This document shows positions 44,981 to 53,647 of a DNA stretch of 64,000 nucleotides, one piece after another (the stretch's first letter is position 1; each line of letters starts with the position of its first letter). This DNA comes from Barnesiella viscericola DSM 18177 (GTDB taxonomy: Bacteria; Bacteroidota; Bacteroidia; Bacteroidales; Barnesiellaceae): NCBI RefSeq assembly GCF_000512915.1, contig NZ_CP007034.1, forward strand, positions 1,364,001 to 1,428,000. Reading direction: 5' to 3'. Position numbers and translations under genes: made by a program. The notes below the pieces were generated by a model. That model did not search any database. It was not told the DNA's origin and saw only the letters and a program-made list of their open reading frames with translations.

Positions 44981-46090
44981 TTACAGGGTGTCGAATTTGT
45001 TTTCACACACGACCTCCTTTGGCTCGTCGGTATAGAGTTCGCGCGGGAGGATATGCGGATAGGCATGCCACTGGCGTATCGACATCGTGCCGCGTCCGCC
45101 CGTCAACACCCGCACCGTACCGTCGCGTTGGGTAAAGGTTCCCGTCACCCGGCCGTAGGTCAACGTGGCCACCGGGTTGTCGGGCACCCGGTGCGTGGCG
45201 CCCCAGGTCGTCGCGTTGCACACGTGAGCCTCCGCCTCGTAACGGCCGTCGGCCACCTCGATAGCGATGCGATAGGTCGTGGGGATAAACCCGTCCAACT
45301 CCCGCAGGAAAGCCCAATCCTCGTGGGTTATGGTCAACTTGCCTTCGGGATAATAGCGTTGCGTAGCCAAATCATACAGGGCAAAATCTTTCATGCCCAG
45401 TCGCATGTCATACATCGAGGCATGCATCTCGTTGAACGAGACCCACCCCCAGTCTTCCCAGCCACCAATCTCGGCCGCACACGAATCGACAGCCACATAC
45501 CGCTCGCGGATACCCATGCCCGAGACCCGTATCGACCGGCCGTTCAGCACAATCTCGCCCGTCACTACCCCCGACCAGTTATACCCGTAGGTGATGCTGT
45601 GCTGGGTGAGATACGACGGGGTCTCCCGCCCATACCAGAGGGGACAGCCCGAGGGGCGATGCCACAAATCGGCCCGATAGGCACCGTCGAGCGAGTCGAG
45701 CAGGAAGTGCCACGAGTGGTCGGCAAAACACTCCACCCGGTACTGGGGTCCGCAGCTCACCCGCACACAGTCGTCGCCCCGCTCGATCGAGAGGCTGCCG
45801 GCAGGCTGACGCCACATGCGTTCATACAGCATGCCGGGATATTCGGTCACCTTGTAAACCGACTCGGGCAACTGGCGGGACTGCCCTTCGCCCCGGGCCA
45901 CCGTCAACGTAACTACATCGAGCTTTTCGAGACTCATCGAGAGAATGGCCCCGCCCACCGAATAGAGTTCGCCGTCGTCGCCCGTCAGCGAAAACTGATG
46001 GAGCCAATCGAGGAAACCGCTGCGCACCGCTTCATCGACTCCGGCACGAGCCTCGTCGGCAAAAGTCACCTGTGGATTCGCTATCTTCAT
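44981..46090 (-). CDS. Lipocalin-like (AttH/CrtC-type fold) protein
   Basis: Function not recognised with certainty. The 369-residue protein lacks a signal peptide and has a beta-rich pattern with Trp-rich turns (GGWEDWGWVSFNEMHASMYD, ITYGYNWSGVV), resembling AttH/CrtC hydroxyneurosporene-synthase-like lipocalin proteins. It also has conserved-looking MGIRERYVAVD. It may bind or modify a hydrophobic ligand. It is divergent from an AraC-family regulator, which may control it, though the intergenic region is shared. Alternative families are possible. Confidence 0.45.
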   Translation of the reverse strand: MKIANPQVTFADEARAGVDEAVRSGFLDWLHQFSLTGDDGELYSVGGAILSMSLEKLDVVTLTVARGEGQSRQLPESVYKVTEYPGMLYERMWRQPAGSLSIERGDDCVRVSCGPQYRVECFADHSWHFLLDSLDGAYRADLWHRPSGCPLWYGRETPSYLTQHSITYGYNWSGVVTGEIVLNGRSIRVSGMGIRERYVAVDSCAAEIGGWEDWGWVSFNEMHASMYDMRLGMKDFALYDLATQRYYPEGKLTITHEDWAFLRELDGFIPTTYRIAIEVADGRYEAEAHVCNATTWGATHRVPDNPVATLTYGRVTGTFTQRDGTVRVLTGGRGTMSIRQWHAYPHILPRELYTDEPKEVVCENKFDTL

Positions 46091-46405
46091 GGCCGCTCCT
46101 CCTTCTCGACCGGTTCGAGAAACCGCTCGACAAATCTCTTCTCTATCCGTTCATACACACTCACTACGCCTCTTTCGAGCCGCTTGTAGGCATCGACTAC
46201 TACGGTTTCGACTTTGCCCGTTTTCAATTTGTACGTTCCCATATCGTTTATGGATTAAATTCTACGGCAAAGGTAGATACCCCATCGGCCACTTATTGGC
46301 ACAGAGAGGCAAAGAATTGGTATATTTTTCCTATTTATCACCAAATAGACCAAAATAATAAAATATTTTGGTATATATTTGCCTTACAAAAAGAGAGTGA
46401 AAACC
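46091..46405. promoter_or_regulatory. Divergent control region with inverted repeat before the AraC gene
   Basis: An AT-rich region shared by two divergent genes. The -7 box TATATTTG is at 46374-46381. Directly upstream lies the inverted repeat ACCAAAATA (46349-46357) and TATTTTGGT (46364-46372), and a TTGGTATATTT direct repeat occurs at about 46318 and 46368. These suit an autoregulatory binding site. No gene is seen here. Confidence 0.6.
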
Positions 46406-47290
46406 ATGCGAGAGCCCATACCCTACCTGCAATGGAAAGAGCGAATCGACGCCCAAACCCCCGACGACTGCCGCGTGGGTAACGATTTCCTCATCGTGAA
46501 AAAACCGCGTGAAACCGACCTCGTCGACCAGCCCTTCCGGCTCGACATGACCCTCTCGGTCTTTCTCGCCACCGGGCACTGCACCTTCATGGCCGACTGG
46601 GTGGAGTACAAGGCCCAGGCCCCCTGCCTCTTCACCGTCTCACCCGGGCAGATATTCCAGCTGATTGCGCTCAGCGACGACGCCAAGCCCTGCACCATCA
46701 TCATGTCCGAAGCCTTCTCGGCCAGTCTCTTCAAGGAGTACGGCAGTTTCGGGGCGCTGCATCAATCCATCGTACGCCAACCCGTTATCGACCTCACCTG
46801 CGACAGCCAGGCCTTTACCCGCTATCTCGCCATGCTCGAAGCACTGTTACAATCGCCCTTCAACACCTTCAAACTCGAAGCCGTCCGGCACCTCTCCCTT
46901 GCCATGTTTTACAGCTACTCCTACCAGCTGCACCACATCAGCGAGGTACCCCCTGCCACCAAGCAGGAAAACCTGTTCCAGCAATTCAAGACCCTGCTCC
47001 GGCGCCACTACCGGCAGGAGCGCGAAGTCGCCTTCTATGCCTCGCAGCTCTGCATCACACCCAAATACCTGTCGGTCATTGTCAAGCAGCAGACCGGCCA
47101 AACGGCCCTCGCCTGCATCGAAACCTACGTCATCACCGAGTGCAAGGCCCTGCTCCTCTCGACCGACTTGACTATCCAGCAGATTGCCGACCGCCTGCAC
47201 TTCCCCTCACAATCGGTATTCGGCAAATTTTTCAAACGGGTCATCGGCCTGTCGCCCCGCGCCTATCGCCAGCAACACAGCCACTTGTAA
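46406..47290 (+). CDS. AraC-family transcriptional regulator
   Basis: A 294-residue regulator. The N-terminal part (1-180) is an AraC-type sensing domain, including TVSPGQIFQLIALSD. The C-terminal pair of helix-turn-helix motifs is FYASQLCITPKYLSVIVKQQ and then LTIQQIADRLHFPSQSVFGK with FFKRVIGLSPRAYR, the AraC signature. The ligand is unknown. A TTG start nine codons earlier lies in the -7 box, so ATG 46406 is preferred. The divergent lipocalin-like gene may be its target. Confidence 0.92.
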   Translation: MREPIPYLQWKERIDAQTPDDCRVGNDFLIVKKPRETDLVDQPFRLDMTLSVFLATGHCTFMADWVEYKAQAPCLFTVSPGQIFQLIALSDDAKPCTIIMSEAFSASLFKEYGSFGALHQSIVRQPVIDLTCDSQAFTRYLAMLEALLQSPFNTFKLEAVRHLSLAMFYSYSYQLHHISEVPPATKQENLFQQFKTLLRRHYRQEREVAFYASQLCITPKYLSVIVKQQTGQTALACIETYVITECKALLLSTDLTIQQIADRLHFPSQSVFGKFFKRVIGLSPRAYRQQHSHL

Positions 47291-47923
47291 TCTCCCCCAC
47301 TCCGCACTCGATGAAGCGTCTTGTCACCCCGCACAACGATGCGAGGTCCAGTTGTGAGCCGCTTGTGGAAAACATAGGAACGTACAACCCGTGCGTTCTA
47401 AAAAGAGGTACGAGCAAGAAAACGACCCAGATGTGAAATCACTGCCCGAGTATTTCTGGATTCCGCATCACGGTGCGGAATGACAGAACCACCGCGTCGG
47501 AGCGCGGTATGACTCTTCCCGTCACCCCGCACGGCGATGCGGGGTCCAGAAGGAGAGGAAGGATTTTGAGGTATTCACGCCCGAATATTTCCTGGAATCC
47601 AGGTCAAGCCTGGAATGACAGACGGTATTTCTGGATTCCGCGTCGTTGCGCGGAATGACTGGAACGATGCGTCGCAGCGTTCCCCCTCCGCCTTTATCGG
47701 GCCGGGAGGAGGCCAGCCGACCGAGGCATGAGGGCGAGGATTGTCTGAGCGCAGCGAGTTCCGCAGCCCCCGAGGGCGGTGCCAGCCGCCGAGCGACAGA
47801 GCCCGATAACAGCGGCGGCGTTTCTTGGTTCGTTCTTCTCGCTGCTGAGAAGAATGAACATCTCCCGGCATTACACCCGAGTATTTCCTGGATACCGCAT
47901 CTAGTGCGGTATGACACAGCCCG
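47291..47923. repeat. Second patch of modular palindromic repeats (one core, about seven satellites)
   Basis: It holds a third core copy at 47691-47866, closely matching those at 24.56 and 24.96 kb, with the same hairpin at its end. Satellites include about 47326-47353, 47456-47483, 47489-47514, 47518-47550, 47590-47620, 47631-47660 and 47885-47915. The last satellite's GTCACC tail overlaps the stop codon of tatD. No coding gene is supported in the patch. Confidence 0.9.
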
Positions 47924-48691
47924 TCACCACTCCCCGAACAGGCGGAAAGCATTGGCCGTAGTAGCCGCCTCGACCTCGGCAACCGTCACTCCCAGAATAT
48001 CGGCTATGCGCTGGGCCATGCGGGGCAGATACGACGGTTCGTTGCGCTTGCCCCGGTAGGGCACGGGGGCCAGGTAGGGGGCATCGGTCTCGAGCAGAAG
48101 GCGGTCGATACCCACCTCGCGCACCATCTCTTCGAGGTGGGCGTTCTTGAAGGTGACGATGCCGTTTATCCCGAAGTAATAATCGCCCAACGTGCGCAGG
48201 GTGCGCACCTCGTCGGCCGTGCCGGTGAAGCTGTGGAATACCCCGCGGAACGACGGCACCCGTCCCGACTGCAACAGCGACACCATCTCGGCAAAGGCCT
48301 CGCGGCAGTGGATAATCACGGGCAGGTCGAGCTCGACGGCCCAACCCGTCTGCACGGCAAAAGCCTCCTCCTGCTCCCGGGCGAAACTCTTGTCCCAGTA
48401 GAGGTCGAGCCCTATCTCGCCCACGGCGCAATAGTCGCCGGCGAGCAGCAGCGCACGCGTACGGTCGAGCTGTTCGCGGTAATCGGCTTCGACCGAGGTA
48501 GGGTGCAGCCCCATGGCCATGCGGCAATAGCCGGGGTAAAGGTTGTGGGTGGCCTGCATGGAGGTCACCGTGGTGAGGTCGACATTGGGCAGAATCACCC
48601 GCTCCACGCCCGCCTCGCGGGCATGACGCACCACCTCGTCGCGGTCATCGTCAAACTCTTCGAGATAAATATGGGTATGCGTATCAATCAT
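47924..48691 (-). CDS. tatD: TatD-family metal-dependent hydrolase
   Basis: A cytosolic TIM-barrel DNase/hydrolase (255 aa). Metal-binding motifs: DTHTHIY, GEIGLDLYW (Glu), VIIHCREAF (His), FHSFTG (His) and LLLETDAPYLAP (Asp). The start is MIDTHTH at 48691; the frame runs 71 codons further upstream without protein-like sequence. It overlaps the preceding gene by 8 bp and is probably co-transcribed with it and the polyprenyl synthase gene. Confidence 0.93.
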   Translation of the reverse strand: MIDTHTHIYLEEFDDDRDEVVRHAREAGVERVILPNVDLTTVTSMQATHNLYPGYCRMAMGLHPTSVEADYREQLDRTRALLLAGDYCAVGEIGLDLYWDKSFAREQEEAFAVQTGWAVELDLPVIIHCREAFAEMVSLLQSGRVPSFRGVFHSFTGTADEVRTLRTLGDYYFGINGIVTFKNAHLEEMVREVGIDRLLLETDAPYLAPVPYRGKRNEPSYLPRMAQRIADILGVTVAEVEAATTANAFRLFGEW

Positions 48692-49388
48692 TTTCGGGTC
48701 GTTTTTCGCCGCTTCGGTAATAGTAGACGATGCCGTAGTCCCGGCAACGAGCCAGCCGGGCAGCCGGTGGAAGAGCAGCATAGAAAGCCTCCACTTGGTT
48801 CCACAGGTCAAGAATAATGCGGTCGGCCTCCTCACGCAACGCATCGAGCCCCGACTGCGAGCGCGTCGTGTTGAGCTTGTAGTTCTGCTGCTCGTAATAG
48901 GCATCTTTGAAAATATCGTAATGCACCTTCACCTTGGCAATCGTGGGGTTGTAGATGGGGGCACCTCCGTGCGAAAGCCGCTCACGCTCCCCTTCGATGA
49001 GCCGCTCGCCCCACACAAGGATATGCTTCTCGCTCGTGAGGTCGGGCACGGTAAAATCGTCGGGGTCGAGTCCGTAGAACGGCTTGTGCTCCTTGCGCAC
49101 CTCGTTGCGCACCACCGCCAGGTTGAGCACCTGGATAAAGTGCGAGATGTAGAGACGCGCCATTTTCAGGTGATTCTGATACTGCCGGTTGGCCTCGGCC
49201 TGAGCCGTGTAGCAATACTGGAACTGCTCCACCGCACTCTTGAACCGTCGCAACAGGGCACGGGCCTCGTTCAGCGTCTTGTACGAAGCGGCCTGATGCT
49301 CTACGTCACAAGCATGCTCCATAGCCACCCCCTTTTCGAGGGCGGTAATGCGGGCGTTGTCGGTATTGGGCAATCGGCGGTAGGGCAT
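48684..49388 (-). CDS. Hypothetical helical protein (234 aa)
   Basis: Function not recognised. The product is helical and soluble; it has YNPTIAKVKVHYDIFKDAYY and LNEARALLRRFKSAVEQFQY with leucine-rich stretches. It overlaps tatD by 8 bp and follows the polyprenyl synthase by 24 bp, so it belongs to a three-gene operon. Its open frame and overlap with neighbours support that it is real. Confidence 0.6.
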   Translation of the reverse strand: MPYRRLPNTDNARITALEKGVAMEHACDVEHQAASYKTLNEARALLRRFKSAVEQFQYCYTAQAEANRQYQNHLKMARLYISHFIQVLNLAVVRNEVRKEHKPFYGLDPDDFTVPDLTSEKHILVWGERLIEGERERLSHGGAPIYNPTIAKVKVHYDIFKDAYYEQQNYKLNTTRSQSGLDALREEADRIILDLWNQVEAFYAALPPAARLARCRDYGIVYYYRSGEKRPEND

Positions 49389-49412
49389 GGCGTGAGGTTT
49401 TTATCGGGAAAA

Positions 49413-50387
49413 TCAATGGTCACGTTTAATCAGTCGGCGGGCCAGGTCGTACAACGGCTGTTTCGCCTCCTCGGGCACGGAGATCTGTTGCAAGGCCTCG
49501 ATGGCCCGACGGCTGTACAGGTCGACCTGTTGCAGGCACAATTCGCCCACACCCAACCGGTTGTAGAGTGCCGTCACGGCTGCAATCTTCTCGGCCGGGT
49601 CATAGTCGGTCGCCGACAACCAGTGCGACAGCTCCCCGGCATCGGTACCCCGGGCACGCAGCTGGGCGTTGATGAGCATATAGGTCTTCTTGTTGTTGAG
49701 AATATCGCCGCCTATCTTCTTGCCGAAACGGGCCGGGTCGCCATAGACATCGAGCCAGTCGTCCTGCAACTGGAAAGCCAGCCCCAGCGACTCGCCGAAA
49801 CGGTAGATGCGGTCGGCATCGTCGGCACCGGCACCACCTATGATGGCACCAATCTTCAAGGCACCGCCCAGCAGCACGGCCGTTTTGAGGCGTATCATCT
49901 CGATGTATTCGGCCTCGGTCACATCGTCGCGGCTCTCAAACTCCATATCGAACTGCTGCCCTTCGCAGATTTCGAGGGCCGTTTTCAGGAACCAGTCGAC
50001 GACCGCCGCCGTGTGCGGAGCCGGTGTGCGGGCTACGTAGCGGAAGGCGATAATCTCCATCGCATCGCCCGAGAGAATGGCCGTATTCTCGTCCCACACC
50101 TTGTGCACGGTAGGCTTGCCCCGACGCACATCGGCCTTGTCCATCACGTCGTCGTGCAGGAGGGTAAAGTTATGAAACACTTCCAGCCCCACGGCTGCGT
50201 CGATAGCCCTGTCGGCATCACCGCCAAACAACTCGCAGGCGAGCAGGGTCAGCAACGGGCGCACCCGTTTGCCTCCCAACGAAAGTTCGTAGCGCACAGG
50301 CGCATACAACCCGTCGGGCGACGGAGCATACTCTATTTTTGAAAGTGCGGTCTCTATCGTGTCGAAATATTTTTGCAAACCTTCCAT
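49413..50387 (-). CDS. Polyprenyl diphosphate synthase
   Basis: Joins isopentenyl diphosphate to allylic diphosphates for quinone tails or undecaprenyl carriers. The 324-residue chain has the first Asp-rich motif LLHDDVMDKADVRRGKPT and the second QLQDDWLDVYGD, both binding Mg-diphosphate. The segment before the first motif contains the chain-length-determining region, which I cannot read with confidence, so the product (C15 to C40) is uncertain. It is first in an operon with a hypothetical gene and tatD. Confidence 0.9.
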   Translation of the reverse strand: MEGLQKYFDTIETALSKIEYAPSPDGLYAPVRYELSLGGKRVRPLLTLLACELFGGDADRAIDAAVGLEVFHNFTLLHDDVMDKADVRRGKPTVHKVWDENTAILSGDAMEIIAFRYVARTPAPHTAAVVDWFLKTALEICEGQQFDMEFESRDDVTEAEYIEMIRLKTAVLLGGALKIGAIIGGAGADDADRIYRFGESLGLAFQLQDDWLDVYGDPARFGKKIGGDILNNKKTYMLINAQLRARGTDAGELSHWLSATDYDPAEKIAAVTALYNRLGVGELCLQQVDLYSRRAIEALQQISVPEEAKQPLYDLARRLIKRDH

Positions 50388-50820
50388 AATCAGATTTTCG
50401 TTTTTTGATGTGTTACATAGAATAGAACGGAGTCAAATTTAGTTATTTCCGCCGAGTCGAACAAACAGAAGCGTAAATAAGTTTAGTCACAAACCGGACC
50501 GATGATATACTTTATTTCTCTTTTTCCCGTTATTAAAACATTGAAAGAGGTTTATCCCACTGGGCAGAGGGCCCGGTACAGCCCAATCGGGGAACAAGGG
50601 TTCCCTATTTGTCGCTGCATCGCCTTTGCTATCTTTTCAGAAGAGAGTAGGCGGCTCGGCTCTGTCAAACTCGAAAACTCTGTTTTCGTTTGCCACAGCC
50701 CTCGCCTTTCACTATCTTTCCAGAAGAAAGGAGGCGGCTCGGCTCTGTCAAACTCGAAAACTCTGTTTTCGTTTGCCACAGCCCTCGCCTTTCACTATCT
50801 TTGACCCTCGAAAACGAATT
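50388..50820 (+). promoter_or_regulatory. Intergenic region with a tandem promoter array before porQ
   Basis: A 433-bp gap. At 50621-50785 it holds an 82-83 bp unit repeated twice, plus a partial third copy to 50804. Each unit places a TTTG -33 box about 18-20 bp before a TAtcTTTn -7 box: TATCTTTT (50630-50637), TATCTTTC (50713-50720) and the perfect TATCTTTG (50796-50803), with TTTG at 50608, 50689 and 50772. The last is 18 bp before the porQ ATG. The region upstream (50388-50600) shows no gene. Confidence 0.8.
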
Positions 50821-51849
50821 ATGAGATACTCGCTTCGATACATATCAATACTGCTGGCTCTCGCCACCTGCCTGGTCGGGAAGGGACAAGAAGGGACAAG
50901 TTCGTTCGACTTTCTCAACATTCCCACCTCGACCCACGCCTATGCACTGGGGGGTACCAACATATCGGTAATCGACGAGGACGTCAACCTGATTAACCAG
51001 AACCCGGCTCTGCTGGGTCCCGAGTCGGACCTGCAACTGGGGCTCAACTACATGAAATACGTGGGCGGCATCAATCTGGCCGGAGCTACCTTTGCCAAGG
51101 CCGCCGGCGAACGGGGTGCCTGGGCGGCCGGTATCCAGTACTACGGCTATGGCAAGATGAAGAGTGCCGACGAAACGGGTGTCATCACCGGTGAGTTTTC
51201 GCCCAAAGACATTGTGTTCAACGGCATCTATTCACATGATTTCAACTCCTTCCTGCGGGGCGGCATCAACGCCAAGGTCATCTACTCCTCCTACGAGCAA
51301 TACACCTCGTGGGCCCTCGCCGTCGACTTGGGTCTCAACTACTACAACGCCGACAACGACCTGTCGCTCTCGCTCGTGGCCCGCAATCTGGGTGGTCAGA
51401 TCAAGCGCTACAACGAGACCTTCGAGCGTATGCCTTTCGACTTGCAGATAGGCTACACCCAAAGTCTCCAACACGCCCCCATACGGGTATCGGTCACCGC
51501 CCGCCACCTCACCCGGTGGAAGCTGCCCTACCCCACCATTGAGAACAATGCCTACACCAGTGGCGACGCCGTTATCGAGAAGAGCGGTTTTGTCGACAAC
51601 CTCTTCCGCCACCTCATCTTCGGTGTGGAGTACCTGCCCACCGACAGGCTCTACTTCGGGTTGGGATATAACTACAAAACCCGCACCGACATGAAGACGG
51701 CCAGCCGAAATTTCCTCTCGGGATTCAGCATCGGCGGCGGCATCAAGGTGCGCATGTTCGGCCTGGGCGTAGCCCTCGCCCAGCAACACACGGGAGCCAC
51801 CACCCTCATGGTCAACCTTGCCATCAATCTTTTTGAATTCAAAAAATAA
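50821..51849 (+). CDS. porQ: Type IX secretion system protein PorQ-like
   Basis: An outer-membrane barrel needed in the type IX secretion machinery for maturing or anchoring CTD-bearing cargo. The 342-residue product has a signal peptide (to about 22, LVGKGQ). Barrel-like strands follow (FLNIPTSTHAYALGGTNISV, NPALLGPESDLQLGLNYM). It ends INLFEFKK. The start is the ATG after the tandem promoters. It is followed by cmk (9 bp) and ispH, a cluster seen in many Bacteroidetes. Confidence 0.82.
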   Translation: MRYSLRYISILLALATCLVGKGQEGTSSFDFLNIPTSTHAYALGGTNISVIDEDVNLINQNPALLGPESDLQLGLNYMKYVGGINLAGATFAKAAGERGAWAAGIQYYGYGKMKSADETGVITGEFSPKDIVFNGIYSHDFNSFLRGGINAKVIYSSYEQYTSWALAVDLGLNYYNADNDLSLSLVARNLGGQIKRYNETFERMPFDLQIGYTQSLQHAPIRVSVTARHLTRWKLPYPTIENNAYTSGDAVIEKSGFVDNLFRHLIFGVEYLPTDRLYFGLGYNYKTRTDMKTASRNFLSGFSIGGGIKVRMFGLGVALAQQHTGATTLMVNLAINLFEFKK

Positions 51850-51858
51850 CCAAACCCT

Positions 51859-52560
51859 ATGGATAAACCTCGCATTACCATCGCCATCGACGGTTTCTCG
51901 TCCTGCGGCAAAAGCACCATGGCCAAGGCCCTGGCCCGCCGCATCGGCTACATCTATATCGACAGCGGAGCCATGTACCGCGCCGTCACCCTCTACTGTC
52001 TCGACCACAACCTCATCGACGGCGACACCGTCGACACTGAGGCGCTGCGCTCGCACATGGACGACATTCACATCGACTTCCGTCCCGACCCCGCCACGGG
52101 CAAGACCCACACCTTCCTCAACAACCGGGACGTGGAGCAGGAGATTCGCTCCATGCGGGTATCGGACAAGGTGAGCCCCGTGAGCGCCATACCCTTCGTG
52201 CGCACCGCCATGGTGGCCGCCCAGCAGAAGATGGGCGAACGCAAGGGTATCGTCATGGACGGACGCGACATCGGTACCACCGTATTCCCCCGCGCCGAGC
52301 TGAAAATCTTTGTCACGGCATCGGCCGAGACCCGCGCCCAACGTCGGGTCGACGAACTGAAAGACAAGGGTGTAGCGGTCGATTTCGACGAAGTGGTAGC
52401 CAACATCAACAAGCGCGACCACATAGACCAGACCCGGAAGGAGAGCCCCTTGCGCCGGGCCGACGACGCCATTCTGCTCGACAACTCGCACATGACTATC
52501 GACGAGCAGGACGCCTGGCTGCTGGCCCGATACAACGAGGCCATCGCCCGTCAGCAATAA
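51859..52560 (+). CDS. cmk: Cytidylate kinase
   Basis: Phosphorylates CMP and dCMP with ATP in the cytosol. Walker A is [15 protein letters not shown], with Ser-Ser-Cys-Gly-Lys-Ser; the CMP-binding region includes [13 protein letters not shown] and the Asp-Gly-Arg-Asp segment [14 protein letters not shown]. The 233-residue length is normal for the family. It sits between porQ and ispH. Confidence 0.94.
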   Translation: MDKPRITIAIDGFSSCGKSTMAKALARRIGYIYIDSGAMYRAVTLYCLDHNLIDGDTVDTEALRSHMDDIHIDFRPDPATGKTHTFLNNRDVEQEIRSMRVSDKVSPVSAIPFVRTAMVAAQQKMGERKGIVMDGRDIGTTVFPRAELKIFVTASAETRAQRRVDELKDKGVAVDFDEVVANINKRDHIDQTRKESPLRRADDAILLDNSHMTIDEQDAWLLARYNEAIARQQ

Positions 52561-52601
52561 CCCCGAGTAACAAAGAAAAAAGGAGAAAGGAGAGAAAACA
52601 G

Positions 52602-53495
52602 ATGGCACGTATCGAAATCGACGAACACTCGGGCTTCTGCTTCGGGGTAGTCACTGCCATACGCAAGGCCGAGGAGGAGCTCGACCGCACCGGCCACCTC
52701 TACTGTCTGGGCGACATCGTCCACAACAGCAACGAGGTGGAACGGCTCAAAGCCAAAGGTCTCATCACCATCGACCACGAGCAACTCAAACAGCTGCACA
52801 ACGTGAAGGTGCTGCTGCGGGCTCACGGCGAACCGCCCGAAACCTACCGCATCGCCGCCGAGAACCACATCGAGATTATCGACGCCACCTGCCCCGTCGT
52901 GCTGCAACTGCAACGCAAAATCAAAGCCGCCTACGACTCCAATCCCCCCGAAGAGGCCCAGATTGTCATCTACGGCAAGACCGGCCACGCCGAGGTGAAC
53001 GGACTTGTGGGCCAGACCCGCGGGCAAGCCGTGGTAATCGAAAACAGTCACGACCTCGACAAAATCGACCTCCGCAAAAAGCTGCTCCTCTACTCACAGA
53101 CCACCAAGTCGGTCGAAGGCTTCCGCCATATCGTCGACGAAATCAAGCAGCTGAAACCCGACGGCCGTTTCGAGTCGTTCGACACCATCTGCCGGCAGGT
53201 CGCCAACCGCATTCCCAACATTCGCGAGTTTGCCCGACGGCATGACCTCGTCCTCTTCGTCTGCGGCAAGAAGAGCTCCAACGGGCGCGTGCTCTTCGGT
53301 GAATGCCAGCAAGTCAACCCCCAGTCGCACCTGGTCTCCGACGTCTCCGAAATCGACCCCGCCTGGCTCGAAGGGAAAGAGAGCATCGGCATCTGCGGAG
53401 CCACCTCGACCCCCCGCTGGCTCATGACCGAAGTGCAGAAATATGTAGCCCAACTGCTCGAAAAAGAGAATCCCGGTTCCTCGGCCGGCGAATAA
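52602..53495 (+). CDS. ispH: 4-hydroxy-3-methylbut-2-enyl diphosphate reductase
   Basis: Makes isopentenyl and dimethylallyl diphosphate in the MEP pathway. The [4Fe-4S] ligands are visible as Cys13 (SGFCFGVV), Cys97 (DATCPVV) and Cys197 (FDTICRQ). The length is 297 aa. It follows cmk by 41 bp. The presence of ispH and a polyprenyl synthase in the window fits isoprenoid supply for carriers and quinones. Confidence 0.95.
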   Translation: MARIEIDEHSGFCFGVVTAIRKAEEELDRTGHLYCLGDIVHNSNEVERLKAKGLITIDHEQLKQLHNVKVLLRAHGEPPETYRIAAENHIEIIDATCPVVLQLQRKIKAAYDSNPPEEAQIVIYGKTGHAEVNGLVGQTRGQAVVIENSHDLDKIDLRKKLLLYSQTTKSVEGFRHIVDEIKQLKPDGRFESFDTICRQVANRIPNIREFARRHDLVLFVCGKKSSNGRVLFGECQQVNPQSHLVSDVSEIDPAWLEGKESIGICGATSTPRWLMTEVQKYVAQLLEKENPGSSAGE

Positions 53496-53617
53496 CCGAT
53501 AGCACACAGGGCTGCACCGCACGGTCAAAAAAAACGTAAAAAAATACCGTTTGTTACAAAAATATTTATTTACGACTAACATTTCCTGCTCGGCATCGGT
53601 TATTCGATTTTTATCTT

Positions 53618-53625
53618 TATCTTTG
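53618..53625 (+). promoter_or_regulatory. -7 box of pfkA
   Basis: TATCTTTG matches TAnnTTTG, 23 bp before the ATG; no clear -33 box. Confidence 0.55.
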
Positions 53626-53647
53626 CCAAGAACTAAACATTACAGGT

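Noticed and set aside
31186-46090. Identical heptapeptide YDMRLGM in the capsid protein and the lipocalin-like protein
   Set aside because: The surrounding sequences and folds differ and codons differ, so it is probably chance rather than shared origin.
46379-46405. Alternative TTG start for the AraC gene
   Set aside because: The TTG is part of the TATATTTG promoter box, so it would not be transcribed.
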